In this document: positions 24,855 to 32,976 of the stretch, one piece after another
Numbering within the stretch: the stretch's first letter is position 1
How the letters are laid out: the number at the start of each line of letters is the position of its first letter
Assembly (NCBI GenBank): GCA_015063335.1
Contig: SVUH01000012.1
Coordinates: 1 to 42,619, forward strand
DNA: 42,619 bases
Source of the DNA: Oscillospiraceae bacterium
Lineage (GTDB): Bacteria; Bacillota_A; Clostridia; Oscillospirales; CAG-272
Direction: 5' to 3'
Program-made: the position numbers and the translations under genes
Notes under the pieces: generated by a model
The model's input: only the letters and a program-made list of their open reading frames with translations
Database searches by the model: none
What the model was told of the DNA's origin: nothing

Positions 24855-26513
24855 ATGGCAGAAATAGCAAATAACTTTATTCACGATATAATAGACGCTG
24901 ACCGCTTGGAGCACCCCGAAAAAAAGGTTCATACCCGTTTTCCACCCGAGCCTAACGGTTATCTCCATATCGGCTCTGCAAAGGCTATACTTATAAACTA
25001 CGAAACGGCGAAGAAGTACGGCGGTAAGTTCAATCTACGCTATGACGACACCAACCCTGCAAAGGAGGACGTTGAGTACGTTGAGTCCATTTACGAGGAC
25101 CTTACGTGGCTTGGCGCAACCCCCGACGGCGGAATCTTCTACGGCTCGGACTACTTTGATAAGTGCTACGAGTACGCCGAAAAGCTTATTATGGACGGCA
25201 AGGCGTACGTTTGTGACCTTAACGCCGAGGAAATGAGAGAGTACCGCGGTACTCTTACCGAGCCCGGTAAGGAAAGTCCCTACCGCAATCGCTCGGTCGA
25301 AGAAAACCTCGACCTGTTCCGCCGTATGCGCGCAGGTGAGTTTCCCGACGGAAGCCGCACGCTCCGTGCAAAGATAGACATGGCAAGCCCCAATATGAAT
25401 ATGCGCGACCCCGCTATTTACCGCATAGTTCACACCTCGCATCACCGTCAGGGCGACAAGTGGTGCATCTATCCCCTTTACGACTACGCGCACCCCATTC
25501 AGGACGCGCTCGAGGGTATCACCTATTCGCTCTGCTCTCTTGAATTTGAAAACCACCGCCCTCTTTACGAGTGGGTGATTGATAACATCGGCTTTGAAAT
25601 GCCCCCCATGCAAAGAGAGTTTGCGCGCCTTAACGTAACAAACACAGTTATGTCAAAGCGCTACCTCAGATACCTCGTTGAGAACGACATGGTCGACGGC
25701 TGGGACGACCCCCGTCTCCCCACCATCTGTGCGCTCCGCAGACGCGGCTACACTCCCTCGTCCATATTCAACTTTGTACGCAGCGCAGGAATTTCCAAGG
25801 CAAACAGCCTTGTTGATATCGAGATGCTTGAGCACTGCATACGCGAGGAGCTTAATGCGTCAGCCCCCAGACGAATTGCAATCGAAAATCCCATAAAGGT
25901 AGTTATCGACAACTATCCCGAGGACAAGGTTGAGTACTTCAATCTCCCCAACAATCCGCAGAACCCCGAAGCAGGCACACGCGCGCTTCCCTTCTCTCGC
26001 GAGATATTCATTGACGCGTCCGACTTTGCCGAGGTTCCCCCGCCAAAGTTCTTCCGCCTTAAACCCGAGGGCGAGGTAAGACTTATGGGAGCTTATATAA
26101 TCAAGTGCGGTGAGATAGTTAAGGACAGCGACGGAAATGTTGTTGAAATTCACGCAACGGCAGATCTTGAGACTGGCAACGGCAACCCCGTAGACGGCAG
26201 AAAGATCAAGGGCACTATCCATTGGCTCTCCGCCACTCACGCCGCTGACGCTACGCTCATGCTCTACGACCGTCTTTTCACTATCGAGAACGTAAACGCA
26301 ATTCCCGAGGATAAGACGTATAACGATTATCTCAACCCCGACTCCCTTACGGTAGTAAAGGGCGCGAAGATAGAGCCCTCCCTAACCGAGGCAAAGGCGG
26401 GAGACAAATTCCAGTTTGTAAGAAACGGATATTTCTGCTGTGACTCCAAGAACGCGGGAACGTTTAACCGCATAGTCGGTCTTAAGGACAGCTTCCCTGC
26501 AAAGAAAAACTGA
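24855..26513 (+). CDS. glnS: Glutaminyl-tRNA synthetase
   Basis: 552 aa. GlnRS-specific features are RFPPEPNGYLHIGSAKAI (HIGH region), LRYDDTNPAKED and VMSKR (KMSKS loop), plus the C-terminal anticodon-binding barrels containing GAYIIKCGEI and TIHWLSATHAADATLMLYDR. It attaches Gln directly to tRNA-Gln. Many Bacillota instead use the GatCAB amidotransferase, so GlnRS here was probably acquired in the lineage. Tandem with gltX and 19 bases before the DUF1294 gene. Confidence 0.96.
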   Translation: MAEIANNFIHDIIDADRLEHPEKKVHTRFPPEPNGYLHIGSAKAILINYETAKKYGGKFNLRYDDTNPAKEDVEYVESIYEDLTWLGATPDGGIFYGSDYFDKCYEYAEKLIMDGKAYVCDLNAEEMREYRGTLTEPGKESPYRNRSVEENLDLFRRMRAGEFPDGSRTLRAKIDMASPNMNMRDPAIYRIVHTSHHRQGDKWCIYPLYDYAHPIQDALEGITYSLCSLEFENHRPLYEWVIDNIGFEMPPMQREFARLNVTNTVMSKRYLRYLVENDMVDGWDDPRLPTICALRRRGYTPSSIFNFVRSAGISKANSLVDIEMLEHCIREELNASAPRRIAIENPIKVVIDNYPEDKVEYFNLPNNPQNPEAGTRALPFSREIFIDASDFAEVPPPKFFRLKPEGEVRLMGAYIIKCGEIVKDSDGNVVEIHATADLETGNGNPVDGRKIKGTIHWLSATHAADATLMLYDRLFTIENVNAIPEDKTYNDYLNPDSLTVVKGAKIEPSLTEAKAGDKFQFVRNGYFCCDSKNAGTFNRIVGLKDSFPAKKN

Positions 26514-26532
26514 TTTTTAAAGAGGAAAAATT

Positions 26533-26808
26533 ATGTTTTTAAAGATATTTATCGCTTACCTTTGTGTAATTTCCGTAGTAGCGATTGCGGTTTGTATCTA
26601 CGATAAGTTTGCCGCAAAGCACGCGACCAAGCACCGCACGCCCGAGGCAGTTCTCCTTTTGCTCTCGGCGCTCGGCGGATCAGTTGCAATGCTGCTTACT
26701 ATGTTCCTGATAAGACACAAAACAAAGCACATGAAGTTTATGATAGGAATTCCCGTCATAATTTTAGTGCAGGCAGCCATAGCAGTAGCGGTAGCACTGC
26801 TTATATAA
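26533..26808 (+). CDS. DUF1294 small membrane protein
   Basis: 91 aa. Three hydrophobic segments with the DUF1294 signature: YDKFAAKHATKHRTPEAVLL, ALGGSVAMLLTMFLIRHKTKH, and a final membrane span. Function unknown for the family. GAGG precedes the ATG. It sits between glnS and the MutS-like gene with short gaps. Confidence 0.85.
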   Translation: MFLKIFIAYLCVISVVAIAVCIYDKFAAKHATKHRTPEAVLLLLSALGGSVAMLLTMFLIRHKTKHMKFMIGIPVIILVQAAIAVAVALLI

Positions 26809-26829
26809 AACCGAAAGGACGGTAAAAAA

Positions 26830-28452
26830 ATGTCCCAAGAAAATACAAACGAGCTCGCTCGCTTCAGCCTCATATATCCCGACGAGAGGGCTCAGGCCGC
26901 GCACTATTCGGGCGAGGCGCGTCCGAACATTGATATGTTCGTGCTTGACGAGCTGGGGCTTCTTGAGGTGTTCAATCTCAAAAACAGCGATCTCGACGAA
27001 TATTTTACGACTGACGAGCGCGTCATAAAGCACAGAATGGACGTGTTTGGCGATATGCTCGAGCACCCCGAAATATCCGTAACGCTCAACAAGCTCATTC
27101 CGATACTCACGGATATAATGGAGATAAGACGCCTCGAGGCAGACACGGGCAACACCGAGTCTTATCTTGAGAGCATCACCGAGATCGAGCTTTATATCGC
27201 AAGCATCTCAACACTCAATGCAGGACTTTCTCCTATAAAGGACGACCTTAAGAGCGAGGCGCTCCGCACCCTTGCCTTTCGCATAGCGGAGCTTGCCGAG
27301 AGTGACTACTACAAGGAGCTTAACAAGAAGCTCTCCGAGCTAACAAACCGTGTACGCGACATAAGAAGCGTTACGATCGGTGTAAATCTTGACGCGCAGC
27401 TTCGCCCGTCAAGCGCGGGAGTTCTCTCTATAAACGCAGAGCCATTCCGTTCGGGCGACGTGCTTGAAAAGATTTTGCGACTGAATTTCAAGGACGACGA
27501 GTACACCTGTATCGCAAATCTCGTTCCCTTTAACAAGAAACAGTCAGACAATCAAAAAACAGCGCTCGCGCTTGCCTTTAATTCAGCGATAAACGACGTT
27601 TACAAGCAGTCACTTCGCTCGTGGAAAAAGATAGTGCAGAGCTACGTGCTTGAAAATACCGATTTTCTTCTCAACCTCATGCCCGAAATAGAATTCCTTG
27701 TAAAAGGAACGGCGCTTCTTCGCGCTCTGTCAGAAAAAGGCATGTCGCTTTGCAGACCCAAGATCCCCTCTGACGGCACGCGCGTGTTTGACGCAAAGGA
27801 GCTTTACAATCCCTGCGTAGCGCTTAAGGTTGACTACGACATCGTAACCAACGACGTCGAGATGGATAAGGACAACGCTATGATCTATGTGCTCACAGGT
27901 CCTAACCGCGGCGGTAAATCGGTTATCACCTGCGCTATCGGTCTCTCGGTTGCCCTCATGCAGCTCGGTATGTTCGTGCCTGCCAAGAGTGCGACGATAA
28001 GCATATCCGACGGTATATTTACCCACTTCCCGACGGGTGCTGACGACACCATAGACAAGGGTAGACTTGGAGAGGAGTGCGCGCGTCTGCGTGACATTTT
28101 CGATGCGCTCAGGCCTGACAGCCTTGTTCTGCTGGACGAATCTCTTTCGTCAACAGGCTCGTTTGAGGCATCGTATATCGCGGCTGAGGTTTTGGCAGGA
28201 CTTTCAAGAGTCGGTTGCCGTTGCCTTTTCTCCACTCACCTGCATGAGCTTGCGGCGGAAATTGACAATATAAACGCTCGTACAGCGCCCGAGGGTGGAG
28301 CAAAAATTGATACTCTCGTTGCGGGAATTGAGGGCGGAAAGCGCTCCTTTAAGATATTCCGTCAAAAGCCCGACGGAAAGAGCTATGCCCGCGATATAGC
28401 CGACAAATACGGACTTTCTTATGAAAATATCGTAAGTAAATTGAATAAATGA
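26830..28452 (+). CDS. MutS-family ATPase lacking the mismatch-recognition domain
   Basis: 540 aa. The C-terminal ATPase is typical of MutS: Walker A TGPNRGGKSV, LVLLDESLSSTG (Walker B) and CLFSTHLHELA. The N-terminal part is helical clamp/lever-like; there is no MutS domain I with the Phe-x-Glu mismatch wedge and no Smr nuclease domain. It is therefore neither MutS1 nor MutS2, but one of the short MutS-related proteins common in Clostridia with unknown task. AAAGGA precedes the ATG. Confidence 0.88.
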   Translation: MSQENTNELARFSLIYPDERAQAAHYSGEARPNIDMFVLDELGLLEVFNLKNSDLDEYFTTDERVIKHRMDVFGDMLEHPEISVTLNKLIPILTDIMEIRRLEADTGNTESYLESITEIELYIASISTLNAGLSPIKDDLKSEALRTLAFRIAELAESDYYKELNKKLSELTNRVRDIRSVTIGVNLDAQLRPSSAGVLSINAEPFRSGDVLEKILRLNFKDDEYTCIANLVPFNKKQSDNQKTALALAFNSAINDVYKQSLRSWKKIVQSYVLENTDFLLNLMPEIEFLVKGTALLRALSEKGMSLCRPKIPSDGTRVFDAKELYNPCVALKVDYDIVTNDVEMDKDNAMIYVLTGPNRGGKSVITCAIGLSVALMQLGMFVPAKSATISISDGIFTHFPTGADDTIDKGRLGEECARLRDIFDALRPDSLVLLDESLSSTGSFEASYIAAEVLAGLSRVGCRCLFSTHLHELAAEIDNINARTAPEGGAKIDTLVAGIEGGKRSFKIFRQKPDGKSYARDIADKYGLSYENIVSKLNK

Positions 28453-28462
28453 GGACAAAAAC

Positions 28463-28945
28463 ATGAAATCACAAATATTAGGCTTACTTGAAAACGATGC
28501 AAAACTCACCCCCGAGCAGATAAGCGTTATGCTTGACGTCTCGCTTGACGAGGTCAAGGCTCACATCGCCGAGCTTGAATGCAACGGCACAATACTTGGC
28601 TACAAGGCTGTCGTTGACTGGGAAAAGACGGATCGCGAGTCAGTAACCGCAATGATCGACGTAAAGCTCACCCCCCAGAGAGGAAAGGGCTACGACCGCG
28701 TTGCCGAGAAGATATACAACTACCCCGAGGTAAAATCCGTATATCTCATGTCGGGCGCATACGACCTTTCCGTGCTTATCGAGGGAAAGACCATGAAGGA
28801 GGTCGCATTCTTTGTCTCACAGAAGCTCGCGCCTATCGACGAGGTAATCTCGACGGCAACCCATTTTGTGCTTCACAAGTACAAGGACACGGGTGTGCTC
28901 CACGATCCCACACTTGATATTGACGAGAGAGGAAACTGCAACTGA
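28463..28945 (+). CDS. Lrp/AsnC-family transcriptional regulator
   Basis: 160 aa. An N-terminal winged helix (LLENDAKLTPEQISVMLDVS) and a C-terminal RAM/ligand-binding domain (VAEKIYNYPEVKSVYLMSGAYDLSVLIEG). Regulators of this family respond to amino acids. Its stop shares a base with the start of the aminotransferase gene (TGATG), so the pair is translationally coupled, suggesting that it senses a product or substrate of that enzyme. GAGGA precedes the ATG. Confidence 0.93.
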   Translation: MKSQILGLLENDAKLTPEQISVMLDVSLDEVKAHIAELECNGTILGYKAVVDWEKTDRESVTAMIDVKLTPQRGKGYDRVAEKIYNYPEVKSVYLMSGAYDLSVLIEGKTMKEVAFFVSQKLAPIDEVISTATHFVLHKYKDTGVLHDPTLDIDERGNCN

Positions 28946-30108
28946 TGGATTACTCAAAGCTTTTATCTAAAACCGTTGTAAATACGGAAAAATCGGGTAT
29001 CAGAAAATTCTTTGATATCATGGAGACCATGGACGACGTCGTAGGTCTCACGGTAGGACAGCCCGACTTCGTAACTCCTTGGCACATTCGCGAGGCAGGT
29101 ATCGAAAGCCTTGAAAAAGGCAAAACCTACTACACCTCGAACGCAGGTACCTTTGACCTGCGCGTTGAAATAAACAACTATCTCACACGCCGCTTCTCCA
29201 CGTCCTACGACCCCGAAAAGGAAATCATCGTGACCGTAGGCGGAAGCGAGGCTATCGACATAGCTATCAGAGCAGTTGTTGAAACGGGTGACGAGGTAAT
29301 TATTCCCACTCCCTCGTTCGTTTGCTACTCTCCCATTACTCGCATGGCAGGTGGTACTCCCGTGATAGTCGAAACGCAGTATAAGGATAAGTTCAAGCTG
29401 ACTCCCGAGGCACTTAAAGCAGCTATAACCCCCCGCACGAAGATGCTCGTGCTTCCCTACCCCAACAACCCCACGGGCGCTATTATGACTCGCGAGGAGC
29501 TCCAAGATATAGCGGAGGTTTTGCGCGACACAAATATTCTCGTGCTTTCCGACGAAATATACGCAGAAATGACCTACGGCCGCGAGCACTGCTCCATAGC
29601 ATCAATTGAGGGCATGAAGGAGCGCACCATTATCGTCAGCGGCTTTTCAAAGGCATACGCTATGACGGGTTGGCGTCTTGGCTACCTCTGCGCACCCGCT
29701 CCACTTACCGAGCAGATGCTCAAAATACATCAGTACTGCATCATGAGCTCCCCCACCACCTCGCAGTTTGCCGCAATTGAGGCGCTTAGAAACGGGGATG
29801 ACGACGTTCGCATGATGGTTGACGAGTACAACCGCCGCCGCAGATATATCTACAACGGACTCAAGGGCTTGGGAATCGAGTCGTTTGAGCCCGAGGGAGC
29901 ATTCTACATATTCCCGAACATCGGTCAGTACGGAATGTCAAGCGACGATTTCTGCTCAAAGCTGCTCTATGATTATAAGTGTGCTATCGTTCCCGGTAAC
30001 GCATTCGGCAGAGGCGGAGAGGGATTTGCACGTATCTCCTATGCTTACTCCATAAAGCACATCACACAGGCGCTTGAAAGAATAGAAGCGTTTGTTAAAA
30101 CTCTTTAA
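28945..30108 (+). CDS. Class I/II PLP-dependent aminotransferase
   Basis: 387 aa, fold-type I. PLP-binding features: GGSEAIDIAIRAV, PYPNNPTGAIMT, LSDEIYAEMTYG and the Schiff-base Lys in SGFSKAYAMTGWRLGY. The closest class is the AspAT-like aromatic/alanine aminotransferases (PatA/AlaT type); substrate specificity cannot be read. It is last in the operon and followed by the terminator 30132-30169. Confidence 0.94.
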   Translation: MDYSKLLSKTVVNTEKSGIRKFFDIMETMDDVVGLTVGQPDFVTPWHIREAGIESLEKGKTYYTSNAGTFDLRVEINNYLTRRFSTSYDPEKEIIVTVGGSEAIDIAIRAVVETGDEVIIPTPSFVCYSPITRMAGGTPVIVETQYKDKFKLTPEALKAAITPRTKMLVLPYPNNPTGAIMTREELQDIAEVLRDTNILVLSDEIYAEMTYGREHCSIASIEGMKERTIIVSGFSKAYAMTGWRLGYLCAPAPLTEQMLKIHQYCIMSSPTTSQFAAIEALRNGDDDVRMMVDEYNRRRRYIYNGLKGLGIESFEPEGAFYIFPNIGQYGMSSDDFCSKLLYDYKCAIVPGNAFGRGGEGFARISYAYSIKHITQALERIEAFVKTL

Positions 30109-30131
30109 TAAAATTAAATAGAAAATGAAAA

Positions 30132-30169
30132 ACGGACACCGTGGACTTTCCTGCGGTGCCCGTATTTTT
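30132..30169 (+). terminator. Intrinsic terminator after the aminotransferase
   Basis: A 10-bp GC-rich stem with one mismatch (ACGGACACCG with CGGTGCCCGT), a 12-nt loop, then a T-run. Confidence 0.85.
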
Positions 30170-30261
30170 ATTCATTCAAAATTCTTATATTCTGTTGCCG
30201 CTTGAATTATTTTTCCTCAAAAAGTAAATGCTAATTCCAAATGTATTTTTGGAGGCAGAGC

Positions 30262-30882
30262 ATGGAACAGCTTGGAGAAAATAAGAAAAAGCGCGTGTAC
30301 GCTGTACTCAAACGCGCCCTCGACGTATTATTTTCTGCCCTGCTCCTTTTCTTCCTCGCTATTCCCATGCTCCTTATATGGTTCTCAATACGCGTAAGCT
30401 CGCGCGGCGAGGGCATTTTTAAGCAAGCGCGGATAGGTAAAAACGGCAAAAGCTTCATCTGCTATAAATTCCGAACGATGTATAAAAGCGCGCCAAGCAA
30501 CACCCCCTCGTCTAATTTTGCAAGCGTTGAAAAATACGTCACCCCCGTCGGACGCCTCTTGCGCAGAACGAGCCTTGACGAGCTGCCGCAGCTTTACAAC
30601 GTCTTAAAGGGAGATATGAGTCTTGTCGGTCCTCGCCCGCTTATTGCCGAGGAAACGGAGGTACATCTACTGCGACGTAAATACGGAGTGTATTCGATCC
30701 GCCCGGGACTCACAGGGCTTTCTCAAATCAGCGGCCGCGACTCTCTCACCGACCGCCGCAAGGCAGAGCTTGACCGAGCCTATCTTGAAGCCTTTGGATT
30801 TATACAAGACGTAAAAATAATAGGAAAAACCGTCACCGGCGTAATTTCCGGCGACGGCATAGCCAAGGGCAAACAAAAATGA
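30262..30882 (+). CDS. Bacterial sugar transferase (undecaprenyl-phosphate glycosyl-1-phosphate transferase)
   Basis: 206 aa from ATG 30262, chosen because GGAGG lies 6 nt upstream; the in-frame ATG at 30241 lacks one. One N-terminal membrane span (about 20-42) then the catalytic domain: QARIGKNGKSFICYKFRTM, RRTSLDELPQLYNVLKGDMS, LVGPRPLI, and RPGLTGLSQISGRD. It transfers a sugar-phosphate to lipid carrier, the first step of exopolysaccharide or glycan assembly. It is the short (monotopic) form. No other glycan genes lie nearby. Confidence 0.93.
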   Translation: MEQLGENKKKRVYAVLKRALDVLFSALLLFFLAIPMLLIWFSIRVSSRGEGIFKQARIGKNGKSFICYKFRTMYKSAPSNTPSSNFASVEKYVTPVGRLLRRTSLDELPQLYNVLKGDMSLVGPRPLIAEETEVHLLRRKYGVYSIRPGLTGLSQISGRDSLTDRRKAELDRAYLEAFGFIQDVKIIGKTVTGVISGDGIAKGKQK

Positions 30883-30892
30883 TAAAAATATG

Positions 30893-31127
30893 AAGGGGCT
30901 GAGTCATTTAGATGCAGAAGTCGTGGTTTGGTTCTCGTCGGCGTACAAGGGTACGCCAGAGAGCCAAAACGCGGCTAAAAAACACACATAAAAATTGAAA
31001 TTCGCAAGAATTTCTACCTAAAATACCGCAAATACCGCTTTACCATCAATTTCTTGATAATAAAGCGGTATCTTTTTTATGTCTATTTCCGTGTGTTTTT
31101 GTTCTGCGCTAAATGAAGCAGCCCCTT
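30893..31127. repeat. Nested, branched inverted-repeat element
   Basis: The gap between the convergent sugar-transferase and small helical protein genes folds as a branched structure. Outer arms 30893-30911 and 31109-31127 match at 17 of 19. Inside are hairpin A (30929-30965, core GGCGTAC-AAGG-GTACGCC), and a second long stem (30977-30994 with 31073-31100, with a bulge) that encloses hairpin B (30997-31014, GCAA loop) and hairpin C (11-bp stem 31032-31042 with 31061-31071, then a T-run). It may be a MITE-like repeat or a structured RNA; no coding frame. Confidence 0.75.
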
Positions 31128-31136
31128 TTCAGACGT

Positions 31137-31550
31137 TTAATCTTTTATATTTTCATCTAATAAGTCCTGGATATTCGCAACGTACTTGCGCTCCTCCTCA
31201 AGCTCCTCGTCAGTCATTCTGCGAAGACCTCTTGCCATAGCATTTTCTGCCTTTTCAGCCTCCCTTTTAGCCTTACACTTCTCTATCTTTGCCTTCTGCT
31301 GCGCGATCTGAAGCGTAAGCGCGTCAATGCGAGCGATAACTGCGGCAATAGACTCAGCATATGATACGCCGTCGGACTTGAGCTGTCTATACGTAAGCTT
31401 GCCAAGCTTTTCAAACTGCTCGTCACACTTTGAGATAAGTCTTGCAAGCTTTAAGTGCATAGAAGCGGTTTCTGCTACCTCGCCGGTCTTTTTAGCGGTC
31501 TTCTTTGCAACAACGCTTACACCTGTGCGAAATTCTTCCCAAGTTCCCAT
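31137..31550 (-). CDS. Small helical, coiled-coil protein of unknown function
   Basis: 137 aa from ATG 31550, supported by GAGGA 7 nt upstream; an upstream in-frame start at 31583 lacks a site. The sequence is almost entirely charged helix: GTWEEFRTGVSVVAKKTAKK, KLTYRQLKSDG, then a heptad-like stretch ALTLQIAQQKAKIEKCKAKR. Similar short proteins, some with a C-terminal zinc ribbon, occur in Clostridia; this one has no ribbon. Cytoplasmic, probably oligomeric. Confidence 0.8.
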   Translation of the reverse strand: MGTWEEFRTGVSVVAKKTAKKTGEVAETASMHLKLARLISKCDEQFEKLGKLTYRQLKSDGVSYAESIAAVIARIDALTLQIAQQKAKIEKCKAKREAEKAENAMARGLRRMTDEELEEERKYVANIQDLLDENIKD

Positions 31551-31632
31551 TTTAATATCCTCACTTTCAAGTGTTATTTTCAACTATCATATATGATTAT
31601 ACACCAAAAAAGTGCAATTGTAAATAGGTATA

Positions 31633-31661
31633 GCATAAAAAAATATTTTTTGGGCAAATTA
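31633..31661 (+). promoter_or_regulatory. Candidate forespore (sigma-G/F-like) promoter of spoVAC
   Basis: GCATA (31633-31637), a 17-nt spacer and CAAATTA (31655-31661), near the sigma-G pattern GHATR-n17/18-CATNHTA with one mismatch. No good sigma-A promoter is seen. Inference only. Confidence 0.4.
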
Positions 31662-31697
31662 TTGAGGAAAAACGACTCAAACGGAGGAAAAAAACAA

Positions 31698-32150
31698 ATG
31701 GACATGAATACCGAGGAATATAAGAAATATGCAAAAAAACACGCGCCGAAATCCCCAATCGTAAAGAATTGCGTAAAGGCGTTTTTGTTCGGAGGACTCA
31801 TTTGCGCCATCTCGCAGGGATTTCGACAGCTATACAGCACCGTTTTCGGTGTGGAAACGACCGTTGCGTCGGCGCTTGCCTCGATAACGCTTGCATTTAT
31901 CGCAATACTCTTGACCGCAATAGGTGTATTTGACAATATCGCCAAGCACGCGGGCGCTGGGACACTCGTGCCGATAACAGGATTTGCTAACGCAGTTTCC
32001 TCACCTGCCATTGACAGTAAAGCTGAAGGACTTGTGCTCGGTGTAGGTACTAAAATTTTCTCGGTCGCAGGCCCCGTTATTCTCTACGGTACGCTCGCAG
32101 GAGTACTTTACGGGCTTATTTATTACGTTTATCTATGCGTAGTAAGCTGA
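31698..32150 (+). CDS. spoVAC: Stage V sporulation protein AC
   Basis: 150 aa from ATG 31698 (GGAGG 10 nt upstream). It matches SpoVAC: a hydrophilic start (NTEEYKKYAKKHAPKSP), then several membrane spans with the family segments KNCVKAFLFGGLICAISQ and GTLVPITGFANAVSSPAIDSK and GLVLGVGTKIFSVAGPVI. SpoVA proteins form the channel that moves dipicolinic acid into and out of the spore. Normally spoVAC is followed by spoVAD and spoVAEB; here it stands alone, followed by a terminator. Confidence 0.92.
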   Translation: MDMNTEEYKKYAKKHAPKSPIVKNCVKAFLFGGLICAISQGFRQLYSTVFGVETTVASALASITLAFIAILLTAIGVFDNIAKHAGAGTLVPITGFANAVSSPAIDSKAEGLVLGVGTKIFSVAGPVILYGTLAGVLYGLIYYVYLCVVS

Positions 32151-32229
32151 CATGGCTTGAAAGGCTCCGAGTGGGCGCGCTCGTGAGGCTTGCAAAATTC
32201 CTTTGTTTTTTGGGATTTATATAACAAGA

Positions 32230-32267
32230 AAGTGCCTTAGCCACTAAACGTAGCAAGGCACTTTTTA
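32230..32267. terminator. Terminator between spoVAC and the metalloregulator gene
   Basis: A stem of 8-9 bp (AGTGCCTT with AAGGCACT), a 16-nt loop and a T-run that overlaps the stop codon of the leftward regulator gene. Confidence 0.82.
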
Positions 32268-32633
32268 TTTCATATTTTTAACGTGGTTTTTAATAGCCTC
32301 AAGAGCCTCGTCACTTATTACGTGCTCGATCTTGCAGGCGTCCTCGGTCGCAACCTCGGAAGAAACGCCAAGACGCTGTAAAAAGTCACATATCTGTGTG
32401 TGTCTGTCGTATATCTTCTCCGCAACGTCTCGTCCCGTCTCGGTAAGCGACAAATAGCCGTTCTTATCGGAGACGACGTACCCGCCGTCCTTGAGAAGCC
32501 CCAGCGCGCGGCTGACGCTCGGCTTTGAATAGCCCATATACTCGCATATATCAATAGCGCGAACGTAGTTATTCTTTTTTGAAAGGACGAGAATACTCTC
32601 AAGATACATCTCGCCCGATTCCTGCAAGTGCAT
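32265..32633 (-). CDS. DtxR/MntR-family metal-dependent regulator
   Basis: 122 aa. A winged helix (AIDICEYMGYSKPSVSRALGLL, then DKNGYLSLTETGRDVA) and the helical dimerisation/metal domain with conserved EDACKIEHVIS and a His in YDRHTQICDF. It is short like MntR, lacking the SH3 domain of DtxR. It would repress metal-uptake genes when Mn or Fe is plentiful, but no transporter gene is near. A strong site (GGAGG) precedes the ATG. Confidence 0.92.
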   Translation of the reverse strand: MHLQESGEMYLESILVLSKKNNYVRAIDICEYMGYSKPSVSRALGLLKDGGYVVSDKNGYLSLTETGRDVAEKIYDRHTQICDFLQRLGVSSEVATEDACKIEHVISDEALEAIKNHVKNMK

Positions 32634-32653
32634 AAGCTACCTCCTGAATAAAA

Positions 32654-32696
32654 ATTAGGTTAAGAATATTATACCCGAAAAGAATATGCGTGTCAA
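32654..32696 (-). promoter_or_regulatory. Promoter of the metalloregulator with a DtxR-type half-site
   Basis: Minus strand TTGACA (32691-32696), a 17-nt spacer, TATAAT (32668-32673). Just downstream of the -10 lies TTAACCTAA (reverse of TTAGGTTAA, about 32654-32662), a good half-match to the DtxR/IdeR box TTAGGTTAGGCTAACCTAA, placed to block transcription. A weaker TTAAGTTAG occurs at about 32711. Autoregulation is inferred. Confidence 0.6.
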
Positions 32697-32752
32697 GGAC
32701 TTTCATAAAATTAAGTTAGTACGAGAATTTTAAAAAATATAGATCCTTTCTA

Positions 32753-32781
32753 TTGACAAAACCAATCTATTGTGATATAAT
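32753..32781 (+). promoter_or_regulatory. Consensus sigma-A promoter, probably the original tRNA-Leu promoter
   Basis: Perfect TTGACA (32753-32758), a 17-nt spacer and perfect TATAAT (32776-32781). It ends 38 bases before a fragment matching the first part of tRNA-Leu (32819-32838), which is the normal distance to a tRNA gene. Confidence 0.85.
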
Positions 32782-32818
32782 ACATGAGTTCACGATAAAA
32801 GTTGAAAATTTCATTCGT

Positions 32819-32838
32819 GGGTATGGCGGAATTGGCAG
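32819..32838 (+). pseudogene. 5' fragment of tRNA-Leu
   Basis: These 20 bases are identical to positions 3-22 of the intact tRNA-Leu at 33177. After them the sequence diverges completely, so no tRNA can form. A further 8-base match to the tRNA 5' end occurs at 33024-33031, and a partly matching inverted piece at about 33070-33082. Confidence 0.75.
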
Positions 32839-32976
32839 CTTGGAGAGCGAGCGCACCCGGTGGGTGATGAAGCGAGCTCGATCAAGGCGCAGAAGCAAGG
32901 AGAATTTCGAGCGGATGCGAGAAAGGCGACTATGCTTCAAGAGTCACGCGGGAAACAACTTTTATTTTGAGAATTT

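Noticed and set aside
32135..32224. A 29-codon frame overlapping the end of spoVAC (start MRSKLTWLERL)
   Set aside because: No ribosome site and no similarity to SpoVAD; judged to be chance.
32819..32905. A second, variant tRNA gene after the promoter at 32753
   Set aside because: Only the first 20 bases match a tRNA; no anticodon arm, T arm or acceptor 3' strand can be formed.
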